Notes: generated from the sequence alone by a model not told the origin. Counted from the stretch's first letter, positions 19,355-29,197 are shown. The stretch is DNA of 64,000 nucleotides from Sphingobacteriales bacterium (GCA_016711295.1 JADJTE010000017.1:39785-103784); one strand, 5' to 3'. A program made the numbers and translations.

Positions 19355-20230
19355 CTATTTTTTCTCATTCAGTTTGCGCAATAGTTCTTCAATTAGTTTA
19401 TCTTTTTCGTGTAGAGCCTGTTTTTGCTCTTCCAATTCCTGTTTTTGCTCTTCCAATTCCTGCCTTTGTTCTTCTAATTCTTGTTGGTATTTTCGTTCTT
19501 TTTCTTCGAACATAGCATTGATGGTTCTCCATGCTTCTTGTTCTATTTCTATTTGTTTTCGTTCTTCGGGGTCTGTTCCAACATAGTGTAAAATATCGGT
19601 GATTGTTTTGAGTTCGTCTATATCGGGTTCGTGCGCAAAATTTTTGGTGATTTCGCGGTTATCGGTAAAATTTCGTTGTTCAAATACGCTTAATAATTTG
19701 TCTAATTTTGTTTGGTATCGGTCTGTTATTCTTTCAACTTGCACGACAAAGCTATCGTGGGTTAGTTTTTCTACAAATTCGCTTTTTTTGAGCAGAATGG
19801 TTTTGTTGATCAGGTCTTTATAGTTTCGTTCTACTTTGATGCATGGGGTTTCAATTTCGGGTAGTGTAAACTGAGTATATATATGGTAGTGATGGGCAAG
19901 ATGGCGTTTTCGTTGTTTATTTTGTCTTCTTTTTTTGTATTGTTCGGCTAAATAATTGCGAAATCGCATTAGATCGATGGGATTTTTTGCTTTTTGTATT
20001 TCTATGAGCACTTTTTTATATTCGCCGCTATCGTTTTTGATGGTGGCGATAAAATCGAGTCGAAATACGGCAATGCCTGCGAGTTCGTTGGTATATGTAA
20101 ATTCTTGTGGTTTTATTTCGATAGCTTCGATGGTTTGTTCTAAGAGTGTGCTAATGAAAAACTTAGCCACTTTTTCGTTTTCCATCAGTCGTTTGAACAC
20201 TACGTCGTATATGGGATTTGCGATAATCAT
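19355..20230 (-). CDS. PD-(D/E)XK nuclease family protein, array copy 5
   Basis: The only copy that stays open from the MIIANPIYD start to the stop, about 290 residues. Even so, about 20 residues after EQYKK are read in a shifted frame (RRQNKQRKRHL instead of EDKINNENAIL) between two compensating indels near 19932 and 19870. The start at 20230 is preferred over upstream in-frame methionines because all copies begin MIIANPIYD. Asp59 and Glu77-x-Gln79 are present. The tail has two EEQK heptads and no NEKK heptad. This copy lies at the outer (upstream) end of the array and has unique upstream sequence. Confidence 0.82.
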   Translation of the reverse strand: MIIANPIYDVVFKRLMENEKVAKFFISTLLEQTIEAIEIKPQEFTYTNELAGIAVFRLDFIATIKNDSGEYKKVLIEIQKAKNPIDLMRFRNYLAEQYKKRRQNKQRKRHLAHHYHIYTQFTLPEIETPCIKVERNYKDLINKTILLKKSEFVEKLTHDSFVVQVERITDRYQTKLDKLLSVFEQRNFTDNREITKNFAHEPDIDELKTITDILHYVGTDPEERKQIEIEQEAWRTINAMFEEKERKYQQELEEQRQELEEQKQELEEQKQALHEKDKLIEELLRKLNEKK

Positions 20231-20426
20231 TTTTGTTCTGCTTGGTTTGGTGATGGTGGGGTTATGGTTTTTAAATTGCAGTAAAATATTTATACAAAAT
20301 ATAGTTGATTGTATTTTGGTACAATTGGTAGAATGCGTATTTTGCAAATATACACCATGTTTTCCCGAATTGCAGTTTGTTGTTTGTCTTTTTTGAAAAA
20401 GATGCCGCCCGTCGGCAAAAGTGGGG

Positions 20427-20947
20427 CTAATCCATTCTTCGCCTTAGCTCATAATCAAGCCATTTGGGGCTGATATTTTTACCAATAATAATGCCGCGCT
20501 CATCGATGACATAAGACGTAGGCAATTGGTCGAATTGGAAAGTTTTTACACAGTCGGCACCAAAACCGCGTGGGTCGTGCAGGTTAATCCATTGTAGGCT
20601 ATCGGTGGCTACGGCATTGAGCCATGCTTCGCGTTTATCGTCGAGCGATACGCTTATAATTTCGAATCCCGTGGCTTTGCCAAAACTGCGGTAGTGGTGG
20701 CGGTGATATAGGTGGCGATATTCGGGGTGTGTTTCGCGGCAGGGGCGGCACCACGAAGCCCAAAAATCGAGCAATACTATTTTTCCTTTGCCTACTTCGG
20801 ATAGGCGAATGGTATCGCCGTTTGCATTAGGCAAGGCGATGTCGGGGATATGGCTGCCATTGACTAATTTTCTTTGCTGCAGGCGGTCAGGCACAGCAGC
20901 CAAGTACTGAGGCAAGCAAAAGCTATCAGATATCGAAGGGTAGGCAT
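20427..20947 (-). CDS. TlpA-like thioredoxin-fold lipoprotein
   Basis: A redoxin-family protein with the active-site motif WASWCRPC and the later LPTSYVIDERG segment containing the cis-proline loop. In the sequence as given, the N-terminus lies in another frame: ATG at 20947 gives MPTLRYLIAF...LLCLTACSKEN, a lipoprotein signal with lipobox LTAC. It joins the thioredoxin domain if one A is added in the AAAA run near 20862. The mature protein would be membrane-anchored in the periplasm and act in thiol-disulfide exchange. The open thioredoxin frame without signal is 20427-20915. Confidence 0.85.
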
Positions 20948-21027
20948 TTTTTAAGGATATTGGCGGTTCGAGAAAAATGTGCTTAGGTGGTACTTAGCAA
21001 TGTTTGGCTTGTGGGTTTGGATATTGA

Positions 21028-21900
21028 CTACGTTATCACGGTCAATGCTTGCGGCAGTAGGCAGATATGTAGGTGTTGTGCGGGTGCGGCTGCTTCTCCG
21101 TCTATATGTACAAAAGTAGGTTGATTTGTACTAATACTTGCCTCGTCGGTATGTATCAATATGGCTTCTTTGAGCGAGTTGAGGTAGCCTTTAGACACCA
21201 TACCTAAGATATATGGCGTTTTCCAGCGCGGAAAATCGCGCAAAATCACCAATTCAAATTGTCCGTCGTGCATATCGGACGTTTGGGCGGTCATGCCGAT
21301 ACCATAGCCATATACACCCGAGTTGCCCGCCGTAACGATAAACGCTTTTTCGCGCCATATTTTGCCGTTGGCGGCAACCTCTACGGTCTCGCTCTCGTAT
21401 TGGAATAGGTGCGCCAATATTTTTTGGGTATAGCCCCACATACCGCGCAATTTGTTGTGATGAAAATCTTGTACGACCAAGGCATCGAAACCAATGCCCA
21501 TAGTACTAAAAAAATATTGCTCATTGACCTTACCCACATCAATACGCATCGTATAATAACGATTGATGGTATATAGTGCCTTTTCTATATCGAACGGAAT
21601 GCCCAATTTATACGCCAAGCCATTGCCCGACCCCATCGGCAAAATGCCCAAAGCTACTTGTGTGCCTACCAATTCGGAGGCTATCTCGTTGATAGACCCA
21701 TCGCCGCCCGCCGCTACTACAGCATCAAAACTTGCCATGACTGCCTGCCGCGCAATTTGCGAAGCATGACCGCGATAAGAAGTAAAACAAATATGTATCT
21801 CAAAACGGTCGTGTTCTAAAATACGTTTGGCTAAGTTGGGTACGTGTGCCTTGTAGCGCATACCCGCAATAGGGTTTATAATAAATAAAATTTTTTTCAT
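21028..21900 (-). CDS. Diacylglycerol/lipid kinase family protein (YegS/DgkB type)
   Basis: A 290-residue lipid kinase. The N-terminal NPIAGMR loop, the nucleotide-binding GGDGSINEIAS (around residues 63-73) and LPMGSGNGLA (around 86-95) are the DAGK catalytic-domain signatures. The C-terminal domain contains SGVYGYGIGM and a D-G-x-F/L-E-L-V-like DGQFELVIL. It phosphorylates a lipid such as diacylglycerol; the substrate is not determined. It is divergently transcribed from porV2, with a TATTTTTG box at 21935-21942 on the minus strand. Confidence 0.92.
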   Translation of the reverse strand: MKKILFIINPIAGMRYKAHVPNLAKRILEHDRFEIHICFTSYRGHASQIARQAVMASFDAVVAAGGDGSINEIASELVGTQVALGILPMGSGNGLAYKLGIPFDIEKALYTINRYYTMRIDVGKVNEQYFFSTMGIGFDALVVQDFHHNKLRGMWGYTQKILAHLFQYESETVEVAANGKIWREKAFIVTAGNSGVYGYGIGMTAQTSDMHDGQFELVILRDFPRWKTPYILGMVSKGYLNSLKEAILIHTDEASISTNQPTFVHIDGEAAAPAQHLHICLLPQALTVIT

Positions 21901-21934
21901 TTCGACTAATTAGCTTAAATCGCCAATCGGGACG

Positions 21935-21973
21935 CAAAAATACGCCAAATGTGCGTAGAATACTGTATTTTTG
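21935..21973. promoter_or_regulatory. Divergent TAnnTTTG promoter boxes (lipid kinase / PorV2)
   Basis: Two TATTTTTG boxes face away from each other. The minus-strand box is at 21935-21942 (34 bp before the kinase ATG) and the plus-strand box at 21966-21973 (28 bp before the porV2 ATG). The 23-bp gap between them leaves little room for independent upstream elements. Confidence 0.5.
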
Positions 21974-22001
21974 CGCCCGATTTTAGCTATTATTTTATTC
22001 C

Positions 22002-23140
22002 ATGATTCGATATATATTTGTATTATCTATTGCCGCCTTGCTCGGCAATCCCTTAGCTACGGCGCAAGACGTGCGCACATATAGCAATGAATTTTTATCT
22101 TTGGGCCTAGGCGCACGCGCTTTGGGTATGGGAAACGTGCAAGGTGCGCTTAGCCAACGACGTTACCGCTGCCTACTGGAATCCTGCGGGCTTGACCCGT
22201 ATAGACAACTTTCAGCTCGGCTATATGCACGCCGAATGGTTTGCGGGCATTGCTAAATACGACTATTTGGGGCTTGCCTTGCCAATCGCCGACAAAAAAC
22301 GTGCACTCGGTTTGTCGATATTGCGCTTTGGCGGACAATATACCCAATACGCTCAATATCATCGAACCCGATGGCAGCATCAATTACGACAATATTGAGG
22401 CATTCTCGGCTGCTGACTATGCCTTTTTGCTCTCTTATGCCCAATCTATCGGAAAGGTACGCATAGGAGCTAATGCCAAAATTATACACCGAATTGTAGG
22501 TAGTTTTGCCAAATCATGGGGCTTGGGGCTTGACTTAGCAGCCCAATACGATGCCAGCAGCCGCCTATCCTTGGGGCTTACCCTCAAAGATTTTCCTGTC
22601 ACCTACAATACCTGGGGCTTTTCGTTTACAGACGAAGAAAAACAATTGCTCGCCATGACCGATAATGTCATACCCGTCAATTCAGTCGAGCTGACAGGGC
22701 AACGTAGCATCTTGGCATTGTCGTACAGACAACCATTAGGCGCGAAAATGAATATTACCGCCGCCCTTGACCTCGATGTCACTTTTGACGGCAAACGCAA
22801 TACCCTTATCAAAACCGATGTGTTTTCGATAGACCCACATTTGGGATTAGAATTTGACTACAATAAAATAGTATTTCTACGTGCGGGATTCAATAACGTG
22901 CAAACCATCAGCAACGACCTAACCGGCGACGAGACTTTATCAATACAACCCAATGTGGGTGTGGGCTTCCGCCTAAGCGATAAAAAGAACCATCGCATTC
23001 CCGAAATCAAATTGGATTACGCTTTCACAGGGCTAAACCGTTCGTCAGAAGGTATCTATTCGCATGTTGTATCGCTTATTGTTGGTTTGAGCAAAAAGAA
23101 AAACACCTACGCCCGACACATCGCACTTGTAAAAACATAA
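22002..23140 (+). CDS. PorV2-like type IX secretion outer-membrane protein (two frameshifts)
   Basis: An outer-membrane beta-barrel of the PorV/PorQ family, about 380 residues. It has a signal peptide (MIRYIFVLSIAALLGNPLATAQ), the family segment FLSLGLGARALGMGN, then NDVTAAYWNPAGL after a shift near 22145. A second shift near 22335 (GGC GGA) leads to DNIPNTLNIIEPDG and the rest. Open stretches are 22002-22256, 22144-22398 and 22241-23140. PorV-type proteins shuttle T9SS cargo to the sortase. The next gene is a PorU2-like sortase, so the pair is the PorV2-PorU2 unit known in Bacteroidota. The exact substrates of this second sortase pair are unknown. Confidence 0.83.
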
Positions 23141-23163
23141 TATATTGTGTTTATTGTGTATTT

Positions 23164-23275
23164 GTAACTATTTAGCCTTGTAGGAGGAACTAATCGAATA
23201 TGCAGCATGTCGGGCATTATTAGATAGGTATAGCCCATTACCCCATACCCAAAACCCTATACCCTAAATAGTTAC
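23164..23275 (+). mobile_element. Miniature inverted-repeat element, copy 2
   Basis: A 112-bp element with perfect 12-bp ends GTAACTATTTAG and CTAAATAGTTAC. It has an exact 8-bp target duplication GTGTATTT (23156-23163 and 23276-23283). It lies between porV2 and porU2. Confidence 0.93.
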
Positions 23276-23380
23276 GTGTATTTGTAATAATGCATTTAAT
23301 TTGATTTTCATGGCGTTTTTTTATTTAGGCACGATGAATCGCGCCGCTACGTTTTATTAAATACAATATTTATATATATT

Positions 23381-26300
23381 ATGAAAAATAAAATTATCTT
23401 ATTATTTGTCGGAATTTGTTGTATTTTGTGCCAACTGATTGCCGTTGCACAAACCAACACCTATCGCAATGAGTGGATAGATTATAACAAAACCTACTAC
23501 AAAATAAAAATAGCCAAAGACGGTTTGGTGCGCATTCCTACTGCTGTACTCACCGCTAATGGCATTCCGATTAACGGCGCAGTACTGAAAATGTACCGAC
23601 ACGGACAGGAGATACCCCTATTTGTCAGCACTAATGGACCAATGAGCGACGGCGATTATGTCGAATTTATAGGGCGCAAAAATGATGGAACGCCCGACAG
23701 CAAATTGTTTAGCAATCCAAAATGGCAACTCAGCACCGACAACAGTTTGTTTACCGATACCGCTGCGTATTTCCTCACTTGGGATTTGACTGCTGCCAAC
23801 GCTCGATTTCAAACTATTGCCAATAACCTAAGCGGCGACCTACCACCCAAAGAGACATTTTATATACACCGCGACCGATACCACTACTTAGAAACACACT
23901 CGCCCGGCGAACCCTTTCATAATTTGGGCAATGTAAATAATTATTATGCCGATTTTGGCAATGGCGAAGGCTGGGTAAGTTCTGTTATTTTGGAGGGCAA
24001 TACCATGAACCGCACCATTCAGACCCCTGCCGCTTATACAGCAGGCGGCGGCGTAGCGCAGTTCGAAACACGCATTGTGGGTAGGTCTGATAACTATTTT
24101 CTTATCCCCGACCACCATACGCGCATTGGCATAAACGGCACCGTAGTCAAAGATACGACATTTGAAGGGCATATCAGCCCCATATTCAAGTTTTCGATAC
24201 CCATAGCCGATTTGAGTAGTAGTACTACGCTGGGCTATACCGCTGTGGGCGACCTCATACCCGCCCTGCCCCTGCCCCAAACACCTGTAGACAAACTATC
24301 TATTGCCAGTTTGTTCGTTGCTTATCCGCATACATTTGATTTTAATAATGTAAAAAGCCGCCAATTTGAAATAGATAACGACGGCGATAAGTATATCGAA
24401 ATAAGCAATTTTTCGGGCGGAACTGCGCCCATACTCTACGACCTCAGCAACCGACTGCGCCTGATACCTGTTATTGACAATTCTTCGGGAACTAACATAT
24501 ACAAATTTTTCCTTCCTCAAATAATAGGCGGCGAAGCCAAACGCTTGCTATGGGTGTCTAATACTACCGACCCTACAACCGCCACTACGCTTACTGCCAA
24601 TCAATTGCAGCAACGCCAATTTATCGATTATAGCCAAGCCGCCCAACAAGGCGATTATCTACTCGTGAGCCACCCCAAACTCATGACAGGCGACACGAAC
24701 TACGTAGCCGAGTATGCCGCCTATCGACAATCGGCACAAGGGGGTGGCTATCAACCCGTAGTAGTCGATATTGAGCAATTATACGACCAATTCGCTTATG
24801 GCGTGGATAAACACCCCTTAGCCATCAGTCATTTTGTCAATTATGCAATGGATACATGGGCGATACAACCCAAATTGCTGTTTTTGGTGGGCAAGGGCAT
24901 TATGTACAACAAAACGCGCTATTGGGCAAGCGATTATGCGGCTTGCTTGGTGCCTACCTACGGACTGACCCCCTCCGACGGTATGTTGGTGGCTCGCAAC
25001 TCTTACCGACCCCAAGTAGGTGTGGGTAGAATTCCTGCCTTGAACAACTACGAAGTAGGCATTTATTTGGATAAAATAAAACAGTATGAAGCTACGCCTA
25101 CTTGCAGCAAAGCCGATAATTTGTGGCGAAAGCAGGCACTTCACTTGTCCGGAAGCTCGAGTATCGTAGAAATGACCGAATTTTTGGAGATATTAGAGAA
25201 CAATAGAAAAATTTATGAAAACGACACCTTATTTGCAGGCAAAGTTGTGCGCACCTTTCAAAGAGTTGATGCCAGCTATGGACCAACCGAGTTGCCTTCC
25301 GTTACACCCTATATCAACAATGGGCTTAATATTATGTATTATATGGGGCACTCCACCTTAGAAGGTTGGTTGGTCGACATCAAATCGCCCTTAGATTATA
25401 GCAATTTTGGCAAATATCCGCTCATTTTATCCAGCTCTTGTTATGTAGGCAATATTCACGAGTCGCCCAATATCATCAGTATGCCCGAAGAATGGCTATT
25501 TGCTGCCAATCGCGGCGCAATAGGTATGTTGGCTGGGGTGGGTTTTGGCTTTCCGCCTTATATGCGCCTTTATACCGAAACGCTATATAAAAACTTCTGC
25601 CGCCAAACGTATAATCAGCCTTTGGGCACGGCTATACAACGCACTGTTACGCAAACCGATTCGTTGTCTTATACCACAGGCTTCGGTTTGGCGCGTAGCG
25701 GAGTCAAACTCACAGCACAGGAATACACCCTCAGCGGCGACCCTGCTATAAAAGCTAATGGATACGAACAGCCCGAATTAGTGATAGAATACAACTCGTC
25801 AGGCACGTCGGACGTTTCGCTTGTACCCAGCAATCTATTGACAAGCCTCGACTCGTTTGCCGTTAAAATAGCCTTGACCAATTTGGGTAAATGGACACCA
25901 GACAGCATCACCATACGCATCGACCGACAATTGCCAAATGGCAACAGCATAGTGGCAGCATTGCGGCGCGTAGCTACCCCAGGCTACGCCGATACGCTGC
26001 TCATATACATACCTACAGGCGGCAACGAGGCAGCAGGAGACAACCAATTTACTGTCACCGTAGACGCAGATGCCGAGATATCCGAGCTATGCGAAGAAAA
26101 CAATAGCGTTACGTTTAGTGCTTTTATTTTTTCCGACTTATTGCTACCCATAGCACCTTGCAATTTTTCGATAGTTAATGCACCGCAGGTAACGCTCTAT
26201 GCTTCTACGGGTTTGCCTGCCGCCCTATCGCTGCCCTACAAAATAGAAATAGATACGACCGAATTGTTCAACAGCCCCTTGCGCCAACTTACACTACTCA

Positions 26301-28534
26301 ACAGCGAGGGGGCGTTATCAAATGGACGGTCCGGCAACTTGCAAACCAACCGCGTATATTATTGGCGTGCCAGCCAAGTACCTTCGTTTGGCGAAGCCTA
26401 TAATTGGCAATATTCATCGTTTATACACCTACCCGGTGCCGACAAGGGTTGGAATCAGTCGCATTATTACCAATTTTTGCGAAACGGCTACCGCGATATG
26501 ACCTTGAACGATAACCGTCAGTTAGAATATACCAAGTTTCCGCATGTCATCACTTGCACTAACGACCAAGATAATAGCAGCAATATTACCTCTACCTTAG
26601 ATGTGTTGCAATTGCTAACTGCTAATAGTGTATTGTTTGGCTGTGGCAGCGGTGGCGGGCTTACCTTTGTCGTTTTTCGCGAACAATATGTGCCTGCCAA
26701 CAATTCGGTTGATGTATTGCCCCTTATTTCGACCGTCAATGACATGGATTTACCTACTTGCCAAAGACGCGGTACCTATGGCAATTTGCAGCAAGGCTAC
26801 CAAGTGCCTGCTTTTGAATATAGCACTCATACTGCCGAACAGTTGGACGCACTTACTAATTTTATTACCAATATCATACCTACGGGCGCGTATGTATTGG
26901 TGTATAGTGCCAATAATCATAATATGAACAACCCTAACGGCAATGACATTATCAATACAGGCGGCTATATGCCCGCGCTGCAAGCCTTTTTCACAGAGTT
27001 GGGAGTGCCGCAGGTGAACGACCTAAACCCCAACCAACCTTTTATTGCGTTTGGCAAATTGGGCGATGCCGCTTTTGACGCGCAATTTACCAGCCCCACT
27101 ACCGACCCATTTGCTCCCTTTACACTCGAAGCCAATTTTGATACCCGCCTATCTAATGGCGAAATAACCTCGACCCGCGTAGGACCTGCCAATGCTTGGA
27201 ACAGCCTCGTATGGCAAGCCACGGGTGCCGAAGCAAGTGCTACGGATATTGCCCAAATAACGGTATCGGGCATTACTGCCAATGGCACCGAAACCGACCT
27301 AATGACCACTACCCAAACCCCTATCGTTGACCTAAGCGGCATTAATGCCGACCAATATCCATACCTACGCCTACGCCTTGCATTGGAAGATACCACCATA
27401 CGCACGCCCAAGCAATTGCAATATTGGCGGGTATTACACCAGCCCGCAGGCGAATTGGCTATCGACCGAAAAGCCCATTTCGTATTCCAGAGCGATACCG
27501 TACAAGAAGGGCAACCCATTCACGTAGAATTTAGCTTGGTCAATGCGTCGGGAGCGGCTATGGATAGCGTATTGGTGGGCTATACGGTCTATAATGTAGA
27601 TAATAATACATCTTACCCAATTCAGATACCACGACAAGCACCCGTAGGCGCGTGGCAAAGCATCATTGCCCAAGCTACTTTTGCAACCAACGGAATGGCA
27701 GGCAACAATATCCTGCTTATCGATGTGAACCCCAACGGCGACCAACTCGAAAAATTTAGGTTCAACAATTTTATGCAAATACCTTTTTTCGTTACCTCCG
27801 ACCATATTAACCCTATTATCGATGTGACTTTCGATGGGCGGCATATCCTCAACGGCGATTTGGTATCGGCAAGCCCCGAAATCGTTATCCGAGCCAAAGA
27901 CGAAAACCCTTATTTAGCCCTGAACGATACCGCTGGGTTTAGCATCAAAATTGTACACCCCGATGGCAGCGAACAACCCATTGCTTGGAACGACCCCGCC
28001 GTGCAGTTTATACCCGCCACCACCAGCGCAGCAGTAAGCGGCAACAATACAGCTCGTGTAGCCCTAAGCCCCAATTTTAATGTGGCAGGTATATACGAAC
28101 TCGTTGTGAGTGCGCGCGACCGCAGCAACAACATATTTGATGCCAATCAATACCGCATTGCGTTTGAAATAGACCCAACACCCAAAGTATCTAATGTGCT
28201 AAACTACCCCAACCCATTCACAAGCAATACCCGATTTGTATTTACGCTATCGGGCAACGAAATCCCCGAACGATTTTCGATACAAATCATGACCGTGAGC
28301 GGGCGCGTAGTACGCGAACTAACCCAAGACGAATTGGGAAGCCTATATATAGGACGCAATATCACCGAAACAGCTTGGGACGGCACCGACCAATTTGGAA
28401 ATCCCTTAGCCAACGGATTATATCTCTACCGCGTAGTGGCATATATCGACGGAAAAGCCTTAGAACTACGCACCAATAACGCCATAGATAGCTATTTCGA
28501 AAATGGAATCGGAAAAATGTATTTGATGCGTTAA
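23381..28534 (+). CDS. PorU2-like type IX secretion sortase (peptidase C25 family)
   Basis: An intact 1,717-residue secreted protein. It has a signal peptide (MKNKIILLFVGICCILCQLIAVAQ, split point after AQ), an N-terminal beta domain, and a gingipain-type C25 protease domain from about residue 430 to 830. The predicted catalytic His657 is in YMGHSTLEG and Cys687 in LSSSCYVGN. CARDB-like and beta-sandwich domains follow, and a C-terminal FlgD-like/T9SS sorting domain (NYPNPFTSNTRF ... AWDGTDQFGNPLANGLY). PorU sortases cleave the sorting domain of T9SS cargo and attach it to the surface. It is much longer than canonical PorU and fits the PorU2 subtype paired with PorV2. A hairpin at 28561-28596 follows. 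Confidence 0.88.
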   Translation: MKNKIILLFVGICCILCQLIAVAQTNTYRNEWIDYNKTYYKIKIAKDGLVRIPTAVLTANGIPINGAVLKMYRHGQEIPLFVSTNGPMSDGDYVEFIGRKNDGTPDSKLFSNPKWQLSTDNSLFTDTAAYFLTWDLTAANARFQTIANNLSGDLPPKETFYIHRDRYHYLETHSPGEPFHNLGNVNNYYADFGNGEGWVSSVILEGNTMNRTIQTPAAYTAGGGVAQFETRIVGRSDNYFLIPDHHTRIGINGTVVKDTTFEGHISPIFKFSIPIADLSSSTTLGYTAVGDLIPALPLPQTPVDKLSIASLFVAYPHTFDFNNVKSRQFEIDNDGDKYIEISNFSGGTAPILYDLSNRLRLIPVIDNSSGTNIYKFFLPQIIGGEAKRLLWVSNTTDPTTATTLTANQLQQRQFIDYSQAAQQGDYLLVSHPKLMTGDTNYVAEYAAYRQSAQGGGYQPVVVDIEQLYDQFAYGVDKHPLAISHFVNYAMDTWAIQPKLLFLVGKGIMYNKTRYWASDYAACLVPTYGLTPSDGMLVARNSYRPQVGVGRIPALNNYEVGIYLDKIKQYEATPTCSKADNLWRKQALHLSGSSSIVEMTEFLEILENNRKIYENDTLFAGKVVRTFQRVDASYGPTELPSVTPYINNGLNIMYYMGHSTLEGWLVDIKSPLDYSNFGKYPLILSSSCYVGNIHESPNIISMPEEWLFAANRGAIGMLAGVGFGFPPYMRLYTETLYKNFCRQTYNQPLGTAIQRTVTQTDSLSYTTGFGLARSGVKLTAQEYTLSGDPAIKANGYEQPELVIEYNSSGTSDVSLVPSNLLTSLDSFAVKIALTNLGKWTPDSITIRIDRQLPNGNSIVAALRRVATPGYADTLLIYIPTGGNEAAGDNQFTVTVDADAEISELCEENNSVTFSAFIFSDLLLPIAPCNFSIVNAPQVTLYASTGLPAALSLPYKIEIDTTELFNSPLRQLTLLNSEGALSNGRSGNLQTNRVYYWRASQVPSFGEAYNWQYSSFIHLPGADKGWNQSHYYQFLRNGYRDMTLNDNRQLEYTKFPHVITCTNDQDNSSNITSTLDVLQLLTANSVLFGCGSGGGLTFVVFREQYVPANNSVDVLPLISTVNDMDLPTCQRRGTYGNLQQGYQVPAFEYSTHTAEQLDALTNFITNIIPTGAYVLVYSANNHNMNNPNGNDIINTGGYMPALQAFFTELGVPQVNDLNPNQPFIAFGKLGDAAFDAQFTSPTTDPFAPFTLEANFDTRLSNGEITSTRVGPANAWNSLVWQATGAEASATDIAQITVSGITANGTETDLMTTTQTPIVDLSGINADQYPYLRLRLALEDTTIRTPKQLQYWRVLHQPAGELAIDRKAHFVFQSDTVQEGQPIHVEFSLVNASGAAMDSVLVGYTVYNVDNNTSYPIQIPRQAPVGAWQSIIAQATFATNGMAGNNILLIDVNPNGDQLEKFRFNNFMQIPFFVTSDHINPIIDVTFDGRHILNGDLVSASPEIVIRAKDENPYLALNDTAGFSIKIVHPDGSEQPIAWNDPAVQFIPATTSAAVSGNNTARVALSPNFNVAGIYELVVSARDRSNNIFDANQYRIAFEIDPTPKVSNVLNYPNPFTSNTRFVFTLSGNEIPERFSIQIMTVSGRVVRELTQDELGSLYIGRNITETAWDGTDQFGNPLANGLYLYRVVAYIDGKALELRTNNAIDSYFENGIGKMYLMR

Positions 28535-28560
28535 GGTAACAGAAAACCAACTTGAACCTA

Positions 28561-28596
28561 AATGCGGATAAATGTCAATTGATATTTATCCGCATT
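28561..28596. terminator. Perfect 13-bp hairpin after porU2
   Basis: AATGCGGATAAAT (28561-28573) pairs perfectly with ATTTATCCGCATT (28584-28596) around a 10-base loop, 27 bp after the porU2 stop. There is no strong T run, so it may be a terminator or an mRNA-stabilising hairpin. Confidence 0.6.
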
Positions 28597-28642
28597 GTTC
28601 AATTATCTGCATTGGAAAAAAAAATCTAAATTTTAATAATAT

Positions 28643-29122
28643 ATGAATTTGTCAAAAAGTATTGCCCAACACCTACGCGCCGTATACACAGGCGGCAATT
28701 GGACTTGCTCGAACCTAAGCGAGCATTTAGCAGATATTACTTGGCAACAAGCTACGCACAAAGTACAAGGCTTCAATACCATTGCTGCCTTACTCTATCA
28801 TATTGCCTATTATACCAAAGTGGGCTTATGTGTTTTGCGCAACGAACCCATTGAGGCAAACGACAAGTATAGCTTCGCGCACCCACCCATCAATGATGCT
28901 GCCGATTGGCAGCAATTGATAGACCAAACCTTAGCAGAGGCAGAGGCATTAGCCCAACTCATAGAGCAATTGCCCGACGCGCAAATGGGCGAAACCTTTT
29001 TTGCTGAACAATACGGAAGCTATTACCACAACCTAAACGGCATAATAGAACACGCTCATTACCATTTGGGGCAAATTGTGTGGCTCAAGAAAATGATAGC
29101 TATTGAACAAGAACAAACTTAG
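28643..29122 (+). CDS. DinB family protein
   Basis: A 159-residue four-helix-bundle protein of the DinB/DUF1572-like superfamily. Likely metal ligands are the histidine in ALLYHIAYY and those in IEHAHYHLGQIVWLKK near the C-terminus, the typical DinB pattern. Members include thiol-dependent transferases and many uncharacterised proteins, so no reaction can be assigned. It is monocistronic, with a hairpin before it and a terminator after it. Confidence 0.85.
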   Translation: MNLSKSIAQHLRAVYTGGNWTCSNLSEHLADITWQQATHKVQGFNTIAALLYHIAYYTKVGLCVLRNEPIEANDKYSFAHPPINDAADWQQLIDQTLAEAEALAQLIEQLPDAQMGETFFAEQYGSYYHNLNGIIEHAHYHLGQIVWLKKMIAIEQEQT

Positions 29123-29153
29123 TATTATCAAAGTACTGCCTCGCATAAACATC

Positions 29154-29197
29154 AAAAAAGGTTCGGCTCTGCACCATAAGCAGAACCGAACCTTTTT
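29154..29197. terminator. Bidirectional intrinsic terminator (DinB / TerC)
   Basis: A long stem AAAAAGGTTCGGCTCTGC pairs with GCAGAACCGAACCTTTTT (29180-29197), with one wobble and a 7-base loop. It carries A and T runs at its two ends, so it can terminate both converging genes. Confidence 0.9.

Larger units (their letters stand above)
15258..20270. repeat. Five-copy tandem gene amplification (about 1 kb units)
   Basis: The same unit of about 0.97-1.05 kb occurs five times in direct orientation, with nuclease start codons at 16182, 17189, 18215, 19264 and 20230. Each unit contains one nuclease gene and a spacer containing TAGTATATAGGTAGCTC and GGCGATAATGCGTGGCTC. The 15-bp stretch ATGGTGGGGTTATGG is found both upstream of the outermost copy (copy 5, near 20250) and at the aldehyde dehydrogenase start (15260), marking the likely recombination junction. 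Copies 1 and 3 share spacer variants, and copies 2 and 4 share others. Confidence 0.95.

Noticed and set aside
15347..19586. Plus-strand open frames rich in Ser, Cys and Phe across the nuclease array
   Set aside because: They are the antisense of the coiled-coil and nuclease coding sequence and repeat only because the array repeats.
29154..29197. Hairpin considered as a riboswitch or small RNA
   Set aside because: The A/T-flanked stem between converging genes is fully explained as a bidirectional terminator.
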